64,000 nucleotides of DNA, from positions 2,790,001 through 2,854,000 of the forward strand of contig OX419757.1 of the NCBI GenBank assembly GCA_948567375.1, in the 5' to 3' direction. The notes under the pieces were generated by a model. The model was not told the origin of the DNA and ran no database searches. It saw nothing but the letters and a program-made list of their open reading frames with translations. Both the position numbers and the translations under genes were made by a program. This stretch comes from Lunularia cruciata. Its lineage: Eukaryota; Streptophyta; Marchantiopsida; Lunulariales; Lunulariaceae. Shown one piece after another: positions 55,401 through 64,000 of the stretch; position 1 is the stretch's first letter, and every line of letters starts with the position of its first letter.

Positions 55401-55907
55401 GGGGAATATATAACAATATGGAGTTTAGCAATGAAGTTAGTTAGGGCTAACAAAGTAAAAAATAGGTCAAATTAGCCTAAAATATTTCATAAGTATCTAA
55501 GAAGCTTCTTGGGAAGCTTCTCGGCTAGCTTAGCTTGCACCCCAAGTAGGTAGCTTCTAGAAGCTTCCAACTAGCTTAGCTTGTACGCCAACTAAGACAC
55601 TTTTAGAATGAAGCTTCTCAAGAGCCTTGTATGCTTGCTAAAAATACCAAATCCTAAGCTCATGCAAGGAATTTGGAGTTTTCCTCATTCAAGTGTCCCA
55701 ATGTGATCTTCTATTCTCTTATTTCTCTCCTCGGCCTTAAGTCTTTTACATTGGATATCTTAGGTGCAATAGAGTTGTATCTTAGATTTCTCATATCAAC
55801 TCTATTGGGGCTTAGCCTCATTTTACCTCTTTTTTCTCACCCTTGTGTGGCTTGATGAGGTCTATTCATCCTTTGTGTTTTCTATGTGGTTGCACTTTTT
55901 CTCTTTT

Positions 55908-58900
55908 TTTCTATATTATTGCAACTTTTGAGATTACCTCTCCACCTAATGCTTCGTGCTCTTGGAGGCACAATGGACACACTCTCATTAAAGGTAGTTA
56001 CAAAATGAGAAAGTGAGAATACTATCCTATGTTTTTTTGAATGGTAAGCTTGTGTGCAATCTTTGATAAAAAAATTGAATGTCATATTTGTCTATTCCAT
56101 ACAATTCTAAAGTTAGGGGAACAAGATATAACCTTGATGCATACTCCTATACTTGGAGATCTTGGTATCTATCACTCCGCTTGGTTACCCATCCCTATCT
56201 TTTGGAGGATGGGTAAGCACTCCTTATGAAACTACATTGCATGTGAGATCTGTAATCACAACATCTGCTACTATCATTTTTATCTTGGATTAGATACTCA
56301 TGTTGCATGTAAAATTTACCAGTGCTCTCTCCAAGTGATGTATCCACTCTCCCGCGCAATTGCAAACATTATATCTCTAATGGCATCGTGTGTAGCTCTC
56401 ATTTGTCCTCCAAAAGAAAATCATAGAGACCACTATTGCATCTAAGGTAGCATCACACTCACAAGTGAATAATGGAGGTAGAGATAAGTAGACTTAACCT
56501 AGATGGAACTTCATCAAAATAGAGAAAGTATTTGGTGCAAGTTGGAATGCTCTAAAGGTTTAGCTAAGATCCAAGAGAATCCATCTCCAAGATGAAAGCA
56601 AGAGCAAGAGCAAAAATAAGCAAACATTGTGCCTAGTGATATAAGGAATGGATATGTCAACTAGAAGAGAATATAATGCATGTTGAAATTTGCAATCCAT
56701 CAAGGAAGAATGAACACTTTTGGTTGAATCAAAAGGTAAAGAGGTAAAGGATAAAAATCATCATGTAAGTGTGAGTACAAACTATCTCTTGTCTATTGCA
56801 ACAGTACATGGACAAGAAAGGACCTCTATTCCACCTCAATCATAAATGTCTCTAAGATAGGCCTATTTGCACTTACAAAATTGGAGCAAAACAACAATGC
56901 CAAGGATACAAAACTACCAAAAAATGCTACAAGTAACATCTACTCTAAGGAAAGTAGGCTACACTTCCACACAAGATTGATTGAGATGTCAATCTATGCA
57001 CAATATCCTTTGTCACACACTCAAAGGCCCTTGGTCTAATGATATTACCAAAGACTGACATTATTCTTATATAAGGAGCTCTTATATTTGATAGGAAGGT
57101 CAAAGAACCATGCAAAGTAAGTAAATCAGTTAATATGCAATACTAGAGGAAACTATAGCAAATGCAATTTGCGTATCTCCTAATAAAAGAAGGTTATCTA
57201 CATGAAGGATATCCTTTGCAAGAGCAATATCTAAAAATCATGTTACAAAATCCATGGATATTATTGGCACCTCAAGAATACATAGATCATCTATGAATGA
57301 GATACATACCATTAGAAGCTAGAGGTGAGGAGTAATACTTAATCAAGATCATGCTCCACACTCTGAAAGCTTAATTCTTGAACCTACTAGATGAAGCTTG
57401 GTAGTAGAGTAATCAAAGGCCTAGCTAATCTAGTCTACAATAGTGGTATGTATGTAATATTTGCCAAGGAAGGAAGGAAGGAAGGAAAGACACAACCTAT
57501 CATGGCCAATGTAGTAGACAAGAGAGCCCAAAAATAAGTTAAGCAAATAGAGGTATTACTAAAAGATCTACTTGTTGTGTATTGATTGTTAATTGGAAAA
57601 AGAACAGTAGAAGGACTACTAAAACGAGTAGGACTTGTCAAGGATCCATAGGCTTCCTAAGCTAATTAAATATTGATGCACATGAGACTTTATTGAAAGT
57701 CTTCTTAACATCCACCTATATGACAACCCAATAAAGATGGATATCTAAGAGTGCTTTAATGCTTAGAGATATAACCTCACAACTTCTTTGTGAAGCAATT
57801 CCAAACTTATTTGGACTAAGTTGTTGTTGGAGGTGAGTGCAATGCTAGAAAATAATAGTCAGTCTATCAAGAGGCAAGAAGAGATCCAAGGAATCACATG
57901 TCAATCTATCATATGGTAAACACAAAATTTATCTAGCCTCATCATGAATGCACAAGGAAGCCTATGGAGAAAGTATACATATGAAAATATAATCTCAAAA
58001 AACCCAATAATATGGCACACCTAGGATGCAGATCACTCCTACAACTCTCAATATCTCTTAAATAGTCAACAAGAGGATTAACAAAGCATACGTAAGCCTG
58101 AATTCAATCATGATAATATGGTTCTTGCACATATGAGCATCCCAAGTGGTCCAATCATAGTCTTTGAGCATCTTTCATATATGGGTCTTTAACTCTTGCA
58201 AGGTAAAGATTATATGACATACAAGGCATAGTGTATCTCTAGACTTAAGATTCCCTTGCACATGGAAGTAGAGCCATAACTTATACAAAAATAACAATAA
58301 TTGAAGATAATGCTCCATCGTATATCTCCCCATACTTGCAAAACCACAATCCATTCACATTCTACTTCATGTGAGTAAATAAAAATTCTCTGAATCTTAA
58401 AAATACAAATTATTCATACCTTTTATTTCATATTTCCATAGTTTTCAAACTACTTTTTTTGGAACAAAGATATGAAGATCAAAATCTCAGAAAAAGAAAT
58501 TCTCAGCCCATCCTCAATTAATTACTCCAAATCCTAAAACTCTGAATATATTCATGTATTTATACACACTTATTTTTACTTCGTAGGGGTTCTATATGGA
58601 TACCAATAAGCCAAAATTAGAATACAAAGTGAATCGATTATTCACTTACATCCTTTACTCTAATATGCATTGAGTAATTTCAAAGTATCTCTCCCATCCT
58701 AGTCTTATTTCTCACTCTGTTTCTCTTGCCGCTCCACACTCCGAGTACTTTGTTTTTTGATATTTTGGAATGATTTGCAATTTGGTCCAAGGAGTTCCTA
58801 GTTAAAACTACCATACCCAAAACAAACATAAGAGCGCATTTCCATATCGCTTGAGTTAGAATGGCGTAATCCGCAAAACCTAGTCAAGCCAAAAAAGGAC

Positions 58901-60214
58901 AAAGGGGATGCTATTGAGGTAAGCATGCAATTCCGTGATGAACAAAAAAGAATGGTTTGAAATCTAGAAAAAGTTGAAGTGGTTAAGTTTGGTAGTGCTT
59001 GTCTAAAAAGTGAATCAACCCGAGAATAAGCTATCATTCTATGACCTTCCTTGTTTAGATCTCCCCAAAAAGGTGTTGTATTTCCAATCCATAGAATCTA
59101 TATATAATTGATTTGAAAGCAATGGCTAACTTATAACGTATCCTAGAAAGATAGTCATCCAAGGCAATTTTTTTTTAACAATTTTTAGTTATTTTTCAAT
59201 TTTAATATCTAAAAAATAAAATTAGTACATAAAAATTTTCAGGTTTTCTAAGGATATCACTAATATATTGCTTATAGTTAAACTTCAATATCCTGATTAA
59301 TAAAAAAATGAATTACATAAATTTATATTTATAATTATTTATACATATAACTCAATATTTAAATAGAGTTCTATAATCATTTATAGTGTTCTACATGCAC
59401 ATATTAAAGTTTCATATATTTTGGAAGTAAAAATTTCCTTACTTTTCTATTTTATGTTTGTGGTTTCTTTAATCATAATAAAAAATTTTAGTTCCTTGAG
59501 ATTACAAGTGTAAATTTTCCATAATTAGTACCAATATGAAAATTCTAGAATCTTCAAGTAGATATCTTTTTTCAAGTAAAAGACTCTATTTCTTCTTAGC
59601 ATAACTTTTCTTTGTCTATTTTGTGCCTATTCCACTCAAACCATATTAAGAGTTTTTGTCTACATTAATTTTTTGTTTTCATTCTTTGAATTTTACATAT
59701 TTACTTTAATATCTTATAAATACTTTAGAAAGTATATGAATATCATATATTACTACTTTGCTTTCAAGTTCACTCGTGGTTTATTCTTGACTTTGGAATT
59801 CAAGAAGTCAACAAGAAATGACTCAAGCCATTACTTTTTGTGGTTTATTTCAATTTTTGCACAAACAAACTTCATGTTATTTTCTCACAACTTTACTTTG
59901 CTCTCAAATTTACTTCTAATTTTTCATTTCTTATTTTCCCTTAGGTATTTCCTTTTACTCATTCTAGATTCTAAACTCAATTGCATTTTAAAGTTCACCT
60001 CATACTAGTTGATATCAACTTTGCTTTCAAATTCACTTTCTATTCTTTGTTCCATCTTGTTTCTTATAGTCATTTCCTTAGTTTATTTTTGACTTTGCTC
60101 ACGTGGTCTCATCCACTTATTATTCTTTCTACTTTGCTCCACCTCCACTCCTAAAGTCCCATCTTATCAAGGAAAAACACTCATTAGCATGTCATTATAA
60201 TTAGATACAAGGAC
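55908..60214. repeat. 4.4 kb dispersed repeat, copy 2
   Basis: Colinear with 39,084-43,502. It carries the minus-strand non-LTR relic at about 57,590-58,750 and the same AT-rich right third. A (GGAA)n run lies at about 57,467-57,489, where copy 1 has a single unit. No intact gene. Confidence 0.85.
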
Positions 60215-60216
60215 TC

Positions 60217-60256
60217 TTATAAACCTTATGACTTAAACAAGTCATAAGGTTTATAA
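60217..60256. repeat. Perfect 18-bp inverted repeat with 4-nt loop
   Basis: TTATAAACCTTATGACTT (60,217-60,234), loop AAAC, then its exact reverse complement (60,239-60,256). It lies directly at the right end of the 4.4 kb repeat copy 2. No T-run or gene next to it suggests a terminator. Confidence 0.95.
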
Positions 60257-63200
60257 ATGACTCGAGCATCTGAAGAAACATCTACCAAAGTGAATTGCTC
60301 TATTATGAATTACACCCATTCAATACTCTTTGTAGAGCCACACACACTGTCTAAAGTATACTACAAAGTATACACACTGTCTAAAGTACACTACAAAGTA
60401 TCCGAGTGAGAATGGTATCCCTGACATCTAATATGATAAGTTCTCTTGCACTCCATGACAAATGTGTAGAATGCCATGTCCATCACTCCATATAACTTGA
60501 AAGCTAGAGTAACAAAGATGTGACCTCGATGTATACCTCTATACTTGGTGACCTTGCATGCTGCTGCTCTGCTCCAACATCATCTCTTAAGGTAAGGTTG
60601 TTTGTATTACTCTACCTGAGCACTAGCTAGTATAATACATAGGAAAACAATCACACTATATGATGTTTCTTGAGATGGTCTATTAATATATAGATTATAC
60701 AATTTGCACTGCTCAAATACAGTAAATGTAGTATGACAGATTTCTGATAGCGATACTACTGGGGCTTAAGCCCATTTTACCTCTTGTGTTTTATCTTTGT
60801 ACGGCTCGATGGGTCTTCTCTCTTTCCTGGTATCCTTTATCCTATCCTATGGGGTCGCCCTTTCCGCTATAGAAACCAAATATGCCTAAAAGACTTCTCA
60901 AAGTAGTAGCCAAACAATACTAGTACAGCTTATTACTTTACTTGTAACACGTTCAGAAAAATATCAGGACAGATTTGGCCCTTCTTCTTACTGCACGCAC
61001 TTAAGAATGCACTCGAAGCTTTGAGATCCATTCGCTGGCTCGTTGAGTGGCAAAATTGCTGATAGCTCTGATAAGTCTCATCGGTACTCTGAGCCCAGTG
61101 GTTTGGTCTACCTCTCTGTTTCTGGGTTGAGGATTTAACATCTGTTGGTGTTGCCGGAGCTTCCTTCCTCAAACTAAAACTCGTGATTCAAATTGAAAAG
61201 CTAACTTATGCATCACTGAGTGAACTACGATTTCCACTTACTATTTTGTTATGGGTCTTTCATTGATATCTGCGGATTCCCTTTGAACCATCGATAAAGT
61301 TCTGACTTCTTGGCAAATTGCAAGGATACATTGAAGATTTTTCTCTAAGCGAGGATTGTATTGATCACTGTGGTCTCATGATTGAAATTGATAATGGTAT
61401 AGTATCCTCAGTCCTAATCAGGTCTCCTGCCACTCCGTCTCTAGCCTCCACTCCCAGGCTCAAAGGAGGTCTGCACTCCCTGACTTCAAACTGCCATCAA
61501 GCTTCGTAATTTCATTGGTCGTAGGAAGGATATCAGCCTCAAGTTGAAGGCATTGCGTCGTCTAACCTAGCGAGGCCTTCTGCATTTGAGTCCACCGGGC
61601 ACTCAGCAATACCTGACTTCGAGTCCGACTACTGTAAATTGGAGGGATACTCGTGGTCGAGCTTCAGGATTTTGTAATACTACGTTCCAGCTCGATTTCG
61701 AGCTTCGGCAACTGAATCGACTGAACCAGAGATCTGTTAGTCAAGGAGGCACGGTACGCATTCATAGATTTATATCACCACAGTTTAGAGGTTTGAGGAG
61801 AATTTAGTCCAAGGTCATCTGAGAAGAAAGGAACAAAATATCATGGAGTAGGACCTGGCTTTCTACTGATACCGATTGGCAGGAAGTCACACTTGCTATG
61901 ATAATTTCTGCAAGTCGAGGCAGTTTCAGCTGGCTCTGTTCTATCAGGACCTTTTGGAGGAGATGAAGCTTACCTAGAATTCGGCCTTGTAGAGTCAACA
62001 AAAAAAGGACAGCGGGACCAGAGATTACAACCACGATAAAATCAGGGAATACGGATGCTCTCACACATGTGCATTGAGCTCTTTCATGCCTGCCAGATTG
62101 TAGTGCACGTTTATTTGGGACCTCATAAAATTTATCGACTCAGTGTAAGCTAGACCTCTTAAAGTCCGAGTTACAGTCAAACAGGTAGAAGAAACATTAT
62201 TTTTAAAACCTTTTATGTTACAGCATGTCACGAACTCATAGACAAGTTTAGGGCTCAGTAACGAGGTTTCATACAATGTTGTCAGAATGTTCTAATAGAC
62301 GGACTCCCGCAAGGGAAGCTAAACGTTGGTCCACTGCAACTCGTCTTTTCCTTTGCTTGTTACTACTCTATGACCTCTCCCCGCTCAGTCAGTTAGTCAA
62401 GTACAGCTCACTAACGGGGAGTTCTAAGTTTCATGCATGGACTGAGAATTGGCACGAGGTTGCTGTTATCCATTCACTGTAACAGATTACGGACTCATTT
62501 CGGTATGAGAAGTGCTATCTGGTATTACGCGATGTCTCCACGCTCTCTTGACAGTTTCAGACGGTACGAGGCTGCTGTTATACATGAACCAGAGCAGACT
62601 ACAGATTTCTTTCCATATCACAGTTGCTGTTACTGATGCCTTCCCGATTTTCTCATGAGCTGAGTCGGAGTAAGAAACTGAATTTGATATGTGTACTTGA
62701 GAATCGTTTGCGTCGCTTCGCTTCTTGCATGCACTTACTTGCTTAGATCTACATGTTTACGGTTGGCATCGGTTCGGTCCTAAGTGGGTGAGGATCTTTC
62801 GCCCCCCCCCACCTTCCGCGAATGACTTCCATTACTCATATATACTTGAGAATGAGAATGACAGAAACTCAGAATGAGGATTAGTGGCACTCGTCTCAGG
62901 GTGCTTCGCACTATGAAGGCACTGATGAAATCATTCCCTATGAATTGGAAGGTTCTTTCCTTCGACGAGCTCAAAGTTTGGGACTTTGAAGCTCAAGCAT
63001 AAAGGGGAAATTATCCAAAAGGTCAGCAAAGACCGACCAACAGGTTGGTTCCTTCGTAGGAGGACGAGTTCCAACTCCGACGAAATTGAGAAGAGTCCTC
63101 TAATTGGCGGACAGCTACTTTAGAACACGGAGCATGGGTGGAAGGTGGGGGGATCCTTCATTTCAATTCTTTTCTTAACCGAGTGAGGAGGTGGAGATGT

Positions 63201-64000
63201 GGCAGGTGCAGTATGTTGATGCTTCGGAAATTGTGGTGTTTCAGTGGGTATTGAAAATGCACAAAATGGATTTCAAGGGAGAATCATGTCAGGGATGGGA
63301 TATAGCGGTCCTGTATCATTATCAGCCTCTGAAGATACATTTCAGTTGTAAAGAAGCACGCAGGAAGCACTGGCTTCCACTGGAATCCGTTTGCACCTCA
63401 TCCCATCAGGTCTTCTTTCTCCTTATCCACTTCATATTTTCCCTAGTTAGAAACGCATGGTGACATAGGGCATGCTTCACTATCCGTGTCCCGATACACA
63501 AGCTCGTGGGGTTATACGTTTCCTCCTAGGCTTTTCCAGTGGGGGTTTGATGATGAACAGGACTTTCAGATTCTCCTTTTCCTTTCCTTATTTTATTTAG
63601 CCTCCCCCTCTCTACTAGGACTTGCTAGCTTTCTGACCTGATGCCAGTCGCTGATTCTCGACACTGCACTCGCTCCTTGTCCCCTTTTCTGCATGTTTAT
63701 TCACAATCAGTCCATACGCCTCCCTTTGCCACTTTGTGTGACGGGCGACCACTCGAAATTCAGATGTTATGTTTAGATTGCAATGCCTTGGCCATGTCCA
63801 TGGCCAGTCCAATCCATTCACGTGGATTTGAAACCTGATTCTCGTAACGGGTTCTACATATCATCACTCAAGATATGAAGAACTGGGAAAATTGTAAGGT
63901 ACAACAGTCATGGTATTGGTACTTTATTCCTGGATGGTGGTATAGATGCTTTACTCTTGTAGCAAAATGTTAATACTTAGAGTTGCATTACACCCTATAA
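60257..64000. other. Right flank: 30-bp tandem repeat, older repeat relic and unassigned genic-looking DNA
   Basis: A 30-bp unit (ACACACTGTCTAAAGTATAC...) occurs twice at 60,342-60,401. 60,480-60,850 resembles the repeat relics near 39,280 and 55,780. From about 60,900 the base composition returns to that of the 4-17 kb gene region, but I recognise no protein. The frames at 60,933-61,172 (minus) and 63,191-63,463 (plus) are the longest candidates and remain unassigned. A similar ~120-bp motif pair (ACGAGG(T/C)TGCTGTTAT) lies at about 62,455 and 62,567. Confidence 0.45.

Larger units (their letters stand above)
50100..55750 (+). mobile_element. Full-length Ty3/gypsy chromovirus with target duplications
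   Basis: A 5,651 bp element flanked by perfect TTGGA duplications (50,095-50,099 and 55,751-55,755). The 5' LTR is 50,100-50,515 (TGTAACA...TTTTACA); the 3' LTR is 55,409-55,750, starting with a decayed TA and lacking about 75 bp. The primer binding site TGGTATTAGAG (50,517) fits initiator Met-tRNA with one change. A purine tract (TAATGGGGGAATA) precedes the 3' LTR. Order: Gag, protease, RT, RNase H, integrase, chromodomain. Many stops and frameshifts make it inactive. Confidence 0.93.

Noticed and set aside
1-64000. CRISPR arrays, operons, ribosome binding sites or bacterial insertion sequences
   Set aside because: Introns, plant genes and LTR/non-LTR elements show a eukaryotic nuclear genome, and no regularly spaced short repeats are present.

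Overview
This is a nuclear window from a streptophyte, most likely a non-flowering land plant. That is my inference: the TIM17, RPL23A and NRPB9 proteins are clearly plant-type and their introns are short (about 150-250 bp). I cannot name the species. Two gene-bearing stretches (about 2-17.5 kb and 60.3-64 kb) flank, and in one place are interrupted by, a large block of decayed retrotransposons.

Layout. 1-1,870: minus-strand non-LTR retrotransposon, cut by the window edge. 6.4-8.9 kb: divergent gene pair RPL23A (minus, 3 exons) and TIM17 (plus, intronless) sharing an ~0.8 kb promoter region. 12.07-13.54 kb: a four-exon gene with a thioredoxin-like CxxC start. 13.85-17.48 kb: unit 1 of a ~3.7 kb segmental duplication carrying an intact 4-exon NRPB9 gene (RNA polymerase II subunit 9). 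17.48-38.97 kb: a 21.5 kb array of Ty3/gypsy fragments, here called A, B and C, inserted in unit 1 and flanked by AAGAC direct repeats. 39.1-43.5 kb: a 4.4 kb repeat. 43.61-47.43 kb: unit 2 of the duplication, with a second intact NRPB9 and an unoccupied insertion site. 47.4-49.4 kb: plus-strand non-LTR element. 49.4-55.76 kb: a solo LTR, then a full-length chromodomain Ty3/gypsy element with TTGGA target duplications. 55.9-60.2 kb: second copy of the 4.4 kb repeat. 60.2-64 kb: no gene recognised.

The most interesting system is the gypsy family at 17.5-39 kb. Piecing the copies together, its polyprotein order is Gag (two zinc knuckles), protease, a C5-cytosine DNA methyltransferase, reverse transcriptase, RNase H, integrase and a C-terminal PHD finger. 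The methyltransferase shows motifs I, II, IV (PCQ), VI (ENV-like), VIII and X in unpermuted order in both A and B. The PHD finger sits where many gypsy elements have a chromodomain. The family would thus carry both a DNA-methylation writer and a probable histone reader. All copies here are dead. Gag A is read in one frame for about 460 codons, broken only by TAG stops at former CAG codons, which fits C-to-T decay at methylated CHG sites.

All assignments come from reading the sequence by eye; no database search was run.
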